From Chalciporus piperatus (taxonomy: Eukaryota; Basidiomycota; Agaricomycetes; Boletales; Boletaceae), in NCBI GenBank assembly GCA_038093975.1, contig JBBPTG010000093.1, forward strand, positions 1 to 64,000: a DNA stretch of 64,000 bases, read 5' to 3'. A program made the translations under genes and the position numbers. Below are positions 21,838 through 32,309 of the stretch, one piece after another (within the stretch, counting starts at the first letter, position 1; each line of letters opens with the position of its first letter). Below the pieces are notes generated by a model. It ran no database searches. It was not told the DNA's origin and was given only the letters and a program-made list of their open reading frames with translations.

Positions 21838-23525
21838 TCACTGATCCACATCCGACCATCCACTTCCCTCATTACCATGATATCCACGTCCCGCGAAAAA
21901 GTCGAACGTCTCCACATTTCCCCTGAACCACTCCACATCGTCGTCATCCACATGGGACCGGAGGACTAAGTACAACGCTTTGAGTGGGACTCCGGCGTCC
22001 TTTCTCTTTTGAACCACTAGACGGATCATATCATCGGGCTAATCGGAAACCCACAGAAATTTGAGTCGAGGCAGCCAAATATCTCCGCGGCCCGGTAACG
22101 TACAAGGTCGGCAGAGAAGATCGAGGAACTGCAGGGGAATATAGGATAGCGCGTCTATATGGAGCGATTGGAGATTCTGGAGTTCGCTATATAGAGTCTC
22201 TACTACCCCCTCGCTGCGGTAGGAAAGGCTACGAATTGCGAGTTTTTCAAGACTGCTCAGCAAGCTGCGAGGCCGTTCTTGAGCAGAGAGAGGAGATAGT
22301 GACGTGGCTCGTCCGGCCAGCTGTTCGATTAGATCGGCGAGGCCCTCGTTGATCGACAGGGTTAGACTTTTCAGGGATGGCAGGTAGAATTTGGCGAGGA
22401 ATCCAATGGCGCAAGATGGAGATTGAAACTCAAGGACGAAATTGGTCAAATTGAGAAGCTGAATTGGAGCGTTGAGATCCTCGGTTGGCCTCCCGGGGGT
22501 CGGTTCGAAAACCCATTCGGCGGGCTCTCCTGATGGTCCTGAATGACATAAGCTGAGAGTTTCCAGTTGTGGAGCACCACGCAAGATGGTGGCGAACTGG
22601 GCCCAAGTGACGTCTTCTGCATGGTCCATCAGCTTGAGATATCTGAGGTTGGAGGCAGAAGCTATCCAGCCCTGATTCCGGTCAACGTGGAGTACAAATA
22701 GGGTTGATTTGGTGAGGTTAGGAGCTGGCCCGACAACTTGGGTTGAATGTCTCCAGCGTCGAAGCGATAACGGTATAATTGAAGGGCGGCGAGCTGAGAA
22801 GCGGCGGGAACAGACGGATTAGAAACCGCGCGGAGGAATCCGTACATCGGATAATCTGATAAGGTCTCGAGTTTGATTGAGCGCCAGCGTTGCACGTGGG
22901 GAACGAGCAAAGAAAGTAAAAGTTTGAGGTCGTCCTCCTGTGCTTCGCCGTCTACTGAGTCATCGTCTCTTTCCGGGTGGTAGCGAATGTAGATATCTAT
23001 TGGAAGTGCTTTGCTGCGCTCCAACAGAATAGAGACGTTCTCGTACGGCGGACGCGCGTCGGAAGTGACCTCGATGGTCGTCCAAAGTGAGGGGGTAGAA
23101 AGGGCAACACTCCGCCAGTGGCGACACACATGGGAAACGACGATATAAAACGGAGGCGATGGAGAATCGACACCGAAATTGAAATCGAACGCTCCAGTAG
23201 TATCTGTCCACTCATCATCGTCGCCTTGTTCCTCTTCTTCGAATTCCTGATATGCCACCCTCACTCTCTTATCGTCTGCCATCGTAGTTTCGACATCATT
23301 ATCAGCCCCGGTCTTGTATCCCTCTCCGAGGCCTTCATAGCATCCCTGAATCCAGGCATCTGCCCCACCGTCGTCGTCTTCTAGAGCACCGATCTCGAAG
23401 ATGCGCGAAAGAAGTTCTGGTGGAAGGTTGTTGATGTAGCACGTGTCACCTGTTGGAGGCACAAAGGGATTGGAATTGTTTGGGAGCAGTGCATAAACTT
23501 CTCTTCCAGCTTTTGGGGATTGCAT
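21838..23525 (-). pseudogene. F-box protein copy A, broken
   Basis: F-box proteins are the substrate-binding part of SCF ubiquitin ligases. The start ATG at 23525 (MQSPKAGREV) is shared with copies B and C, so I chose it. The F-box-like motif CYINNLPPELLSRIFEIG is at residues ~28-45. An acidic insert and VVSHVCRHWRSVAL-SLWTTIEV follow, typical of mushroom F-box genes, then leucine-rich repeats. Near 22720 a deletion removes the family segment TLFGGS and shifts the frame; the LRR part continues in another frame to 22039. An in-frame TAG follows at about 22027-22029, after which the conserved C terminus (RKDAGVPLKAL, DDVEWFRGNVETFDFF) is still readable. Two lesions make a functional product unlikely. 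Confidence 0.85.
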
Positions 23526-24129
23526 TGGGGAAATGGATACTGGGCCAAGGCAGACTGAGTGCTCGGACAGTTGGACTGGGCATGGCGAATTTGTCAACCC
23601 AAATTGGTTACAGTGTGCCTCGGAGCTACCCGAGGGTCAATCGACCAACGACTCTATTCCATGCCGTTCCATCCGACATTTGGGGAGGTCCTACAAGTGA
23701 GTCGAATGATGATGGCGCCGAAACCTTACGAGCGGCAGGCAGTGAGTTCTCGGAGTTTAGTTTGACCTTTGCAATTCCAGCATCATGGTCGTGTCGAACG
23801 TTCCGCGAGCGAGACGAAACTCGAATGAGCCGGAAGTGCAGAGATCACCCTTCCCAATCACTGCAATACCTCATTAAACATCTAGTATTGGTTTGTAGCC
23901 CTTTGCTTCGAGTGGCATGATGTCGAGAAATAGGGTACGTCTATCAATCAATCCGAAGCTCTCGCTCCTTATTTGATCCGTTGATAGCTTGAATGGTATT
24001 TCAATTCTTCTGGGGTGATGATCGATGATCCTTGCTGGTAGGACGTCGCGAGAACACCGCGAACGGATTCGAAGATGGCGTGGGTGGAGATCGACAACTT
24101 GAAGTGAAGATTACTTTTGCCACCTATGT
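23526..24129. other. Spacer between F-box copies A and B
   Basis: Contains the 5' flank of copy A (TTTGACCTTTGCAATTCCAG matches flanks of other copies). No other gene was recognised. Confidence 0.4.
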
Positions 24130-24256
24130 GACGACGACAGGGAGTGGTTCAGGGAGAATGTGGAGACGTTCGATGTTGTCCTGGTAAAGGAACGGAGAGC
24201 AAATTTCTATGGTTTATATGACTACTAGTTGGCGATAACAGTCCATGATCGATTGT
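24130..24256 (+). pseudogene. Inverted F-box 3' end
   Basis: On the plus strand 24130-24177 encodes DDREWFRENVETFDV, the C-terminal signature found on the minus strand in copies A, C and D. It is followed at 24231-24255 by TTGGCGATAACAGTCCATGATCGATTG, the reverse complement of the 3' flank seen at 21775-21805 and 28650-28680. So a stretch covering the last codons plus 3' flank lies in the opposite orientation. Confidence 0.8.
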
Positions 24257-24271
24257 TTTTTGTGATTCCTG

Positions 24272-26083
24272 TCAACTTACGTATACCATCCAGCAGCAAA
24301 GACATCCTTGACCTCGACTGCCAGCTGGACAAGTACGAACAGATGGAGAAAAAAATGTTAACCATATACTAAGAGCACTGACAGTGTTCAGGCAGTTGGT
24401 CTCAAGTTGCGCGACCTCGTGCCAGTGGGATATCGTACCAATGTCGGAAGAAGGCCTCGTCGACAAGCTCCTTAAAGACCTCATGTACGTTTTCTGATGT
24501 ATGCATCCCCCGCAGCACCCGTTTCGAGTCTCGACTCGCAGTCGCATCGACAGTGCATCGACGCTACTCCTCGTTTTCGAATCCAGGTGTAATGCTTCTA
24601 GTGGGACTCCGGCATCCTTTCTCTTTTGAACCACTTGACGGACCATATCGCTGGTGGTATCACAGATGCACAGTGCTTTGAGTCGAGGCAGCCAAATATC
24701 TCCGCGACCCGGTAATGTACAAGGTTGGCAGAGAAGATTGACGAACTCCGGAGGAAGATCCCACTGCGAGACAGTGAGCGATTGGAGATTCTGGAGTTCG
24801 CTATATAGAGTCTCTATCCCCTCGCTGCAGCAGGAAAGTGTCCCAATTTCGATTTGTTCAAGACGGTTCAGCAAGCTGCGAGGTTGTTCTCGAGCAGAGA
24901 GTGAGGTGGCTGGTCTGGCCAGTTGATTGATCAGATCGGTGGAGTCGCCCTTGTCAAGGTCTAGGAATAGACTTTTCAGGGATGGCAGGTAGAATTTGGG
25001 GAATAATCCGATGGCGTGCGATGGAGATCGAGAGATCAGGACGAAATTGATCAAATTGAGAAGCTGAATTGGCGGTTCGAAGACCCATTGGATGGGGTCT
25101 CCTGGTGGTCCCGAATCATATAAGACGAGAGTCTCGAGTTGTGGAGCACCGCGCAAGATGGTGGCGAACTGGGCCCAAGTGGGGCGAACCTCTTCTTGAT
25201 GGCATGCCAGCTTGAGATACCTGAGGCTGGAGGCAGAAGCTATCCAGCCCTGATTCCAGTCGACGTGGACTCCCTGAAGGATTAATTTGGTGAGGTTAAG
25301 AGCTGAACCCCCGAACAGAGTGAAGTCGTTTGATAACTTGGGATCACGCCCATGCCGGTCTGCAGAATTGTATAATTGCAATGTGGCGAGCTGAGAAGCG
25401 GCGGGGACAGACGCATCAGATACCGCACGGAGGAATGTGTCCATCCAATGAGATGATGAGGTCTTGACTTTGACTGAACGCCAGCGTTGCACGTGGTGAA
25501 CGAGCAAAGATAGAATTTTGTCCTGGGTGTGTGAGTCGTCGCGCGGGCCATAGTCGATGGAGATATCTATTGGAACGGCTTTGCTGCGCTCCACCCGGAT
25601 CGAGACGTTCTCGTACGGTGAACGCGAGTCGGAAATGACATCGATAGTAGTCCAGAGTGAAGGGGTAGAAAGGGCGACACTCCGCCAGTGACGACACACA
25701 TGGGAAACGACGATCTGAAACGGAGGCGATGGAGAATCAGAATCGGACGATCCAGTAGTGTCTGTCCACTCTTCATCGTCGCCTTCTTCCTCTTCTTCGA
25801 ATTCCTGATCTGCCACTTCTACTTTCTTATCTGCCATTTCGACATTGGCATTATCAGCCCCGCTCTCGCATCCTTCTTCGAGACCTTCAGAACATTCCTG
25901 AATCCAGGCATCCGCCGCACCATCGTCATCGTCGTCGTCTAAAGTACCGACTGCGAAGATACGCGAAAGAAGTTCTGGTGGAAGGTTGTGGATATAGCAC
26001 GTGTCCCTTGTTGGAGGCACAAAAGGATTGGGACTGTTTCGGAGTAGTGCATGAGCTTCTTTTTCAGCTTTTGGGGATTGCAT
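24272..26083 (-). CDS. F-box protein copy B, altered C terminus
   Basis: Start ATG 26083 (MQSPKAEKEA), chosen by match to copies A and C; 603 codons. F-box CYIHNLPPELLSRIF is near residues 28-42. An acidic stretch follows (EEEEEGDDEEW), then SHVCRHWRSVALSTPSLWTTIDV and leucine-rich repeats (LYLPSLKSLFLDL type). It is open to 24272, but from about 24560 the protein no longer resembles its relatives. The usual DDVEWFRENVETFD ending is absent from this frame and present inverted at 24130-24177. The last ~95 residues are therefore new sequence read from rearranged DNA. Substrate unknown. It could still be expressed with a novel tail. Confidence 0.8.
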   Translation of the reverse strand: MQSPKAEKEAHALLRNSPNPFVPPTRDTCYIHNLPPELLSRIFAVGTLDDDDDDGAADAWIQECSEGLEEGCESGADNANVEMADKKVEVADQEFEEEEEGDDEEWTDTTGSSDSDSPSPPFQIVVSHVCRHWRSVALSTPSLWTTIDVISDSRSPYENVSIRVERSKAVPIDISIDYGPRDDSHTQDKILSLLVHHVQRWRSVKVKTSSSHWMDTFLRAVSDASVPAASQLATLQLYNSADRHGRDPKLSNDFTLFGGSALNLTKLILQGVHVDWNQGWIASASSLRYLKLACHQEEVRPTWAQFATILRGAPQLETLVLYDSGPPGDPIQWVFEPPIQLLNLINFVLISRSPSHAIGLFPKFYLPSLKSLFLDLDKGDSTDLINQLARPATSLSAREQPRSLLNRLEQIEIGTLSCCSEGIETLYSELQNLQSLTVSQWDLPPEFVNLLCQPCTLPGRGDIWLPRLKALCICDTTSDMVRQVVQKRKDAGVPLEALHLDSKTRSSVDALSMRLRVETRNGCCGGCIHQKTYMRSLRSLSTRPSSDIGTISHWHEVAQLETNCLNTVSALSIWLTFFSPSVRTCPAGSRGQGCLCCWMVYVS

Positions 26084-26645
26084 TGGCACAAGGGAAACCA
26101 GCCTGCGAAAAAACTCGATACTGGGGCAGATGTTGGGGTAGATCGATCGCAATTCCCGGTAACCGTGTGCAGAGTGTCGGAGCTACCCGAGAGTAATTGA
26201 TGCGACGTTGATGTGCAGCATCAAGCCTCTGCCACGTTGCGCATTCCATCCACAATTTGGGAAGGTTATAGAATTGTAGCAAGCGAGTCGAATGAGGGCA
26301 CTGAAACTTCGCGAGCGGCAGGCGGTGAGTTTTGTGAGTTTGATTTGCTTTGATGTTCCAGTTTCTACCATGGCTACAATCCACTAGCAATGATAGGCCT
26401 GACGATGCTACTAGATTAAAAACTTTTAACCTCAGCGAATAGCCCTTGCGCCTCGTTGGTCATATGCAGAGCACTAGGCTTTCTATTTTACATCAAGCAA
26501 ACTGCTGAAATACATCTGACTTGTGTAGCAATGTCGTGAGTTGGCAGAATCTCTTTCCCATCTCGTGCTTGTCTATGTAATGGACGCCAGCTGGATATCG
26601 TGCTGCTTGACTCCTTCCCGCCCAATCAAAGTCGATGATCATGAC

Positions 26646-28487
26646 TCAACCGCGTCTCGTTTGACTTGGACACCATAATATTCGTATCCCGAATATCGCC
26701 ATGGCGTGAAACAGCTTCAGTTTTGCGGCGATGTTATCGAAGACAGAAGAGGGGAGCGGTTTCTTGCGGGCGCTCAATGCTTCAAAGTCGTCGGGGCGCA
26801 TGTCCTTGACTACCATGAACCAACCGCCGGTAATCGTTTCGAACCCTCGTAAGACCGGGGCACATTCTAATGAGGCGAGGTATTGATGGGTGTCGGATGA
26901 ATAGGCTCGAACGAATTTGATACAGACAACATCGCCATGGTCTTCAGTTCCCGAGAATATGGGCTTGTCCGAGTACAACTCTGCCACGTACTGGAAGTGT
27001 TTTATGGTATCGCGGTGACAGCGCGATTTGTAACTCGTTGGGTATGGGAACATATGAGCGGGGACCGGGTTGGAAGTGAGAAGGGGGGGTTCTCGCAGGG
27101 TTTCATAATACTCTCTCAGCGTCAGGGTCGCCTTGCGAAAAGCAGCCATATGAAGGGCTAGAGTAAGTTGATTGTAGGTGTCGGTGGAATGAAAGTGAAA
27201 CGCAATTGGTGTCGATAGGATTTGTACCGTCGGACGCAGAATCCATGCGGCACCAGCGAACACGACGTGTGGCCCTGCAGAATCGAACAATCAGCTTGCC
27301 ATCAAAGGGTAGAGGGCGCGAGACAAACCGAAAATGGAGATATGTTGATGGAAGAGGTTTCGTTAGCTCTGTGATGGCTGTGCTTATTCTCAGCGAGCAG
27401 CTCTACGAAAGTCAAAGGCACGTCATCGAAGGCCTTCTCCACCAATTCATTCCCTTGCAGAAGGTGGCCCGATCCTAGAGCACCAAAACTCTCGCAAAGC
27501 TCAGATTCTTCATCCATTGGAATCTTGTAGAGTTTTAAGCGTTTAGGGGGAATATCGTCAAGATTTTCTCCGTAAGCTGCTTTGATCGCATTTTTGAGGT
27601 CATTAATACTGGCCGTTGTTGATATTTGGACTCCGAAGGAGTTTACAGGATCTGCTCCTCGAATACAACAACGGAAATACAAAGGCAAGCCGACTGGAAA
27701 AGCGATGAGCGACCGTCGCGGAAGTTAAGTCTGAATCGTAAGCGCTACATACCGACGATGAGGTGGTGTTGGTTGCCGCGAGACGGCAGCGTAAACACAT
27801 CTGACAACGTTTGCGGAGCCCGGAAAGGTTTCCCCAGACTGGAGATCGTATGAGTGCGGAGTATATGGTCAAGGGCATCGTCGTTGTATGGGAGCGAAAC
27901 TTTGTAAAGAACGATGCCATTCGCGTCCACATCGCGGAAGCCTACCGGTTTCTCGTTCTTTACGAATTTTTTGAGGGCTCCGACAGTGATGTCGCTCGAT
28001 ATGTCGACAAGAAAGACACCACCGGTCGTGTCACCGCGCACCCAGCAGTTAAGCCTCAAGTCTGGGACGAGGCCAATTGTGCGCGAATCTGAGAAACAAA
28101 GTTGGTTATCAGATGGACGAGAGAATACTACAGTAATAACGCGCACCAAAACTGGGTGCGCTGATGTGCGCTGACGACGATGAGCCACTCCGGCTTATCA
28201 GGGGCGGGGAAAAGGTTGGATAACCGGGTTCGTGCGTTGAGCTTCGTTTGGACTCGAGGACTCCACCAATTTAGCTCATCTTCTAGGTGTTCATCATAAT
28301 CGGGAAGACGCAAGGAGTGGGGGTCGGGATCACTCGCATCCACATCGCGGTACTTGATGGATTTCTCGTTCCTTACGACTTTTTTGAGGTCTGCGACAGT
28401 CTCTGTCCTTGAAATCTTGACCCTGAATATCCTTTCAGCATCTTCAAGTTCACTGTGGACCCAGCATTCGAGTGCGAGTATTTCCAT
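26646..28487 (-). pseudogene. Crinkler-type protein: three N-terminal headers, broken kinase-like tail
   Basis: Crinkler (CRN) proteins pair an N-terminal ubiquitin-like header with varied enzymatic C-terminal domains; they are effectors in oomycetes and also occur in fungi. Here three header-like domains follow in series. The first is at 28487-28200 (ALECWVHSE, LKKVVRNEKSIKYRDVDAS). The second is at about 28050-27745 (LNCWVRGD, LKKFVKNEK, RDVDANGIVLYKV). The third is at about 27680-27420 (FRCCIRGAD, KRLKLYKIPMDEESE). Short introns separate them. A last exon (27290-26646) starts GPHVVFAGAAWILRP and holds VCIKFV, a kinase-like lysine motif. The frame ends at 26646 just where the catalytic loop should be; that loop and the metal-binding Asp motif are readable only in other frames at about 26700-26600. 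The kinase-like domain is thus disrupted by small indels. Confidence 0.7.
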
Positions 28488-28681
28488 GCTGTGGCAAGAG
28501 ACGAGTCTCCAACGAGTCTCAGTTGGGGACTTCTTTGCCGATCAATGACAAACAAACACCCAGCTCGGCCGATAGTCAGCAGAGGTCGAGGATATCTTGG
28601 CTGCTGGATGGTACTATACGTAAAACAAGTACTACTCATTTCTCATTGCCATGATACTCGATGATGAACCGTTATCGCCAA

Positions 28682-30304
28682 CTACAAAAATATATGTTCT
28701 TTCCATTCACCTGCCCCGAAAATGTCGAACGTCTCTACATTCTCCCTGAACCACTCCACGTCGTCGTGACCCACATCGCACTCGTCATCCACGTACAACG
28801 CTTTTAGTGGGACTCCGGCGTCCTTCCTCATTTGAACCACTTGACGGATCAAATCGCCGGGGCCATCGCAGATCCATAGAGATGTGAGTCGAGGCAGCCA
28901 GATATCTCCGCGGCCCGGTAACGTACAAGGTTGGCAGAGAAGATTGACGAACTCCGGACGAAGATCTCTCGGCATTAAATCGAGCGATTGGAGATTCTGC
29001 AATTCATTGTATAGCGTCTCTACTCCCTCGCTGCGGCAGGAAAGTCTCCTAATGTTGAGTTTTTCAAGACTGCTCAACAAGCTGCGCGGTTGTTCTTCAG
29101 CAGAGAAAGGAGATATTGACGGGGCTGGTCCGGCCAATTGATCTATCAGATCGGTGTAATCGCTCCCTTCGAGGCATAGGGTTAGATTGTTCAGGGACGG
29201 CAGGTGGAATTTGGGGAATAATCCCATGACGTGAGATGGAGATTCAGAGACAAGGACGAAATCGGTCAATTTGAGAAGCTGAATTGGAGAGTTGAAAGCC
29301 CAGGTTGGCCCGCCAGTCGGTTCCAACGGATATAAGCGGAGAGTGTTGAGTTGTGGAGCACCGCGCAAGATGGTGGCGAGCTGGGCCCAAGTGGGGCGAA
29401 CCTCTTCTTGATGCCATCCCAACTTGAGACACCTGAGGTTGGAGGCCGAAGCTATCCAGCCCTGATTCCAGTCGACGTGGACTCCCTGAAGGGTTAATGT
29501 GGTGAGGTTAGGGGCTGACCCCCCGAACAGAGTGAGGTGGTTCGACAACATGGGATTATCACCCCCATTCGCGTTTGCAGAATTGCAGAATTGCAGTGTG
29601 GTGAGCTGAGAAGCGGCGGGAACAGACGGATCAGATATCGCGCTGAGGAATGTGTCCATCGAATGAGATGATGAGGTCGTGACTTTGATTGAGCGCCAGC
29701 GTTGCACGTGGGGAACGAGCAAAGAATGTAGAATTTTGAGGCTGTCCTGGACTCCGTGTGAGTCGTCATATGGGTTGTGGGAGATGTCGATATCTATTGG
29801 AACCGCTTTGCTGCGCTCCAAAAGAATTGAGACGTTCTCGTACGGCGGACGCGCATCGCAAGTGACCTCGATGGTCGCCCAGAGTGAAGGGGTAGAAAGG
29901 GCGACACTCCGCCAGTGGCGACACACTTGGGAAACCACGATCTGAAACGAAGGCGATGGAGAATCGGAATCGGACGATCCAGTAGTATCTGTCCACTTTT
30001 CATCATCGCCTTCTTCCTCTTCTTCGAATTCCTGATCTGCCACTTCTACCTTCTTATCTTCTGCCATTTCGACGTCGTTATCAGCCCCGCTCTTGTATCC
30101 ATCTCCGAGGGCTTCATAGCATCCCTGAATCCAGGCATCCGCCCCACCGTCGTCGCCTTCTATAGTACCGACCTCGAAGATGCGCGAATGGAGTTCGGGT
30201 GGAAGGTTGTTGATATAGCACGTGTCACCTGTTGGAGGCACAAAAGGATTGGGATTGTTCGGGAGTAGTGCATGGACTTTTTTTCCAGCTCTTCGGGATT
30301 GCAT
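28682..30304 (-). CDS. F-box/LRR protein copy C, apparently complete
   Basis: Start ATG 30304 (MQSRRAGKKV) by match to A and B; 540 aa. The frame is open upstream to 30442, but TTTTTTTCGCAG just before this ATG looks like an intron acceptor, so a 5' exon may exist. F-box CYINNLPPELHSRIF at residues 28-42; here His replaces the usual Leu after PPEL. Then an acidic stretch, SQVCRHWRSVALSTPSLWATIEV, and leucine-rich repeats with RLTSLWICDGPGD and VVQMRKDAGVPLKALYVDDE near the end. The C terminus DDVEWFRENVETFD is intact. It is the best candidate for a working member of the cluster, as an SCF ligase adaptor with unknown target. Confidence 0.88.
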   Translation of the reverse strand: MQSRRAGKKVHALLPNNPNPFVPPTGDTCYINNLPPELHSRIFEVGTIEGDDGGADAWIQGCYEALGDGYKSGADNDVEMAEDKKVEVADQEFEEEEEGDDEKWTDTTGSSDSDSPSPSFQIVVSQVCRHWRSVALSTPSLWATIEVTCDARPPYENVSILLERSKAVPIDIDISHNPYDDSHGVQDSLKILHSLLVPHVQRWRSIKVTTSSSHSMDTFLSAISDPSVPAASQLTTLQFCNSANANGGDNPMLSNHLTLFGGSAPNLTTLTLQGVHVDWNQGWIASASNLRCLKLGWHQEEVRPTWAQLATILRGAPQLNTLRLYPLEPTGGPTWAFNSPIQLLKLTDFVLVSESPSHVMGLFPKFHLPSLNNLTLCLEGSDYTDLIDQLAGPAPSISPFSAEEQPRSLLSSLEKLNIRRLSCRSEGVETLYNELQNLQSLDLMPRDLRPEFVNLLCQPCTLPGRGDIWLPRLTSLWICDGPGDLIRQVVQMRKDAGVPLKALYVDDECDVGHDDVEWFRENVETFDIFGAGEWKEHIFL

Positions 30305-30597
30305 TGGGGAACCAGCCTGCGAAAAAAATGGATACTGGTCGATCTTGGGTAGATCGATCGCAATCAGTAGCCGACTTGTCTCGGAGCTACCCGGCGACGG
30401 TTGACAACGTTGACCATTCGTGTCTATCCATTCCATCCACAATTTGGGGAGGTCCTAGCATTGTAGCAAGCGAGTCGACTGATGGCACCGAAACTTCGCG
30501 AGCGGTAGGCAATGAGCTTTGGGTGTTAAATTTGACCTTTGAAGCTTCAAGAAGTTCCAGTTTCCACCATGGCTACGATCCACGACATGCCAAGCCT

Positions 30598-31390
30598 CTA
30601 CACATATACACGTGCTCTCCATTCACTTGCCTCGAAAAAGTCGAACGTCTCCACATTCTCCTTGAACCACTTGACGTCGTCCTCACCCACATTGCACTCG
30701 TCATCCATGTACAATGCTTTTAGTGGGACTCCGGCGTCCTTTCTCTTTTGAACCACTCGACGGATCATATCGCTGGGGCCACTGGCATCGCAGATCCACA
30801 GAGATTTGAGACGAGGCAGCCAGATATCTCCGCGGCCCGGCAACGTACAAGGTTGGCAGAGAAGATCGACGAACTGCGGAAGAAGATCTCTTGGCATTAA
30901 ATCGAGCGATTGGAGATTCTGGAGTTCGCTATATAGAGTCTCTACACCCTCGCTGCGACAGGGAAGTGTCATGATTTTGAGTTTTTCAAGATTGCTCAAC
31001 AAGCTGCGCGGTTGTTCTTCAGCAGAGAGAGGAGATATTGACGGGGCTGGTCCGGCCAATTGATCTATCAGATCGATGTAATCGCTCCCTTCGAGGCATA
31101 GGGTTAGATTGTTCAGGGACGGCAGGTGGAATTTGGGGAATAATCCCATGACGTGAGATGGAGATTCAGAGACAAGGACGAAATCGGTCAATTTGAGAAG
31201 CTGAATTGGAGCGTTGAGATCCTCGGTTGACCTCCCGGGAGTCGGTTCGAAGATCCATTCGGTGGGCTCTCCTGATGGTCCCGAATCATAGAAGATGAGA
31301 GTCTCGAGTTGTGGAGCACCGCGCAAGATGGTGGCGAACTGGGCCCAAGTGGGGCGAACGTCTTCTGCATCAGCTTGAGACGATGAGCAG
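30598..31390 (-). pseudogene. F-box copy D, N-terminal half deleted
   Basis: Only the LRR half is present (RPTWAQFATILRGAPQLETL to the C terminus DDVKWFKENVETFDFF). The F-box and HWRS regions are missing. Just upstream (31410-31500) lies the gene's 5' flank (GACAACGTTGACCATTCGT, CATTCCATCC), which matches the flank of copy C. An internal deletion of about 1 kb therefore joined the 5' flank to the middle of the gene. The first part resembles copy A (EPTPGRSTEDLNAPIQLL) and the rest copy C (SHVMGLFPKFHLPSLNNL). Confidence 0.85.
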
Positions 31391-32309
31391 AAGAAAGTCG
31401 TTCTGCTCTATGGAGAGCTGACAACGTTGACCATTCGTTCTGATATCTATCTAATGCCATTCCATCCGAAATTTAGGGAGGTCAGTGGCCGCACTTTTAG
31501 GAGTTTGATTTGACGTTTGAAGTTGCGTCGGCTCCGCTTCTTCAGTCTCGGGTTGTCAGCGCGCACTCAAATTCCTATCCATAAATCCATTCAGAGATTG
31601 GGACGAGGAAGAGCGATCTCGGATGAACCACCGTATCCTCCAGACCGCGCCCCAATATGAACCCGTCAAGCTCCAGCCACAGACTCGTGGAATTGGGGCC
31701 CTACACATGCCAGTGCACAACGCAGTCAGCAATCTTTGAACTGGCCCTTAATTGGACAAAAGATGACAAGAGGCCTTTTGTCTGATCTTGAGGCCAGGTT
31801 TAAAGTTTGCCGACCGCATTGTGAAGCTGTGATGCACTCGGACTCTTTGAGATTGTATGCGCTGTACGATCGGATTCCTTGCAAGTTACCCGCCCGCGTG
31901 ATATTCTTACTTACCACCTGGAGTGCTTTGCATAGGGACTGACATATACGTTGGTACCGAATGCGGCTTGAACGTCATGATTTCGGTATCGGTATCGGTA
32001 TCGGTATCGGTATTATCTGAATGCTACATTCCCAAGTCAGATGTACATCAGCAGTGATCGTGTGTTTGAAAGAAGATGCGGTTGTGAGGATCGAGTACTT
32101 GAGTTCTGAAAATAAATACGAAATTGAAACCATGACCATGAGAAGAGCAAGATCAAGAGCAAGACGAAGTGAAAAAAAAGAAAACGATGTCCATGCGGAG
32201 GGAGATCTGGAGGGTTGGATATACGATAAACACCACACCACACCACACCACACCACAGCACACCGTCTCGTTCTCGCTCTACACCGAGTTCTTGGGACGC
32301 ACAAGGTCC
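31391..32309. other. Intergenic with two microsatellites
   Basis: TCGGTA hexamers run at 31981-32012, and CACCACAC repeats at about 32232-32260, close to the 3' end of the Borealin gene. No gene recognised. Confidence 0.5.
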
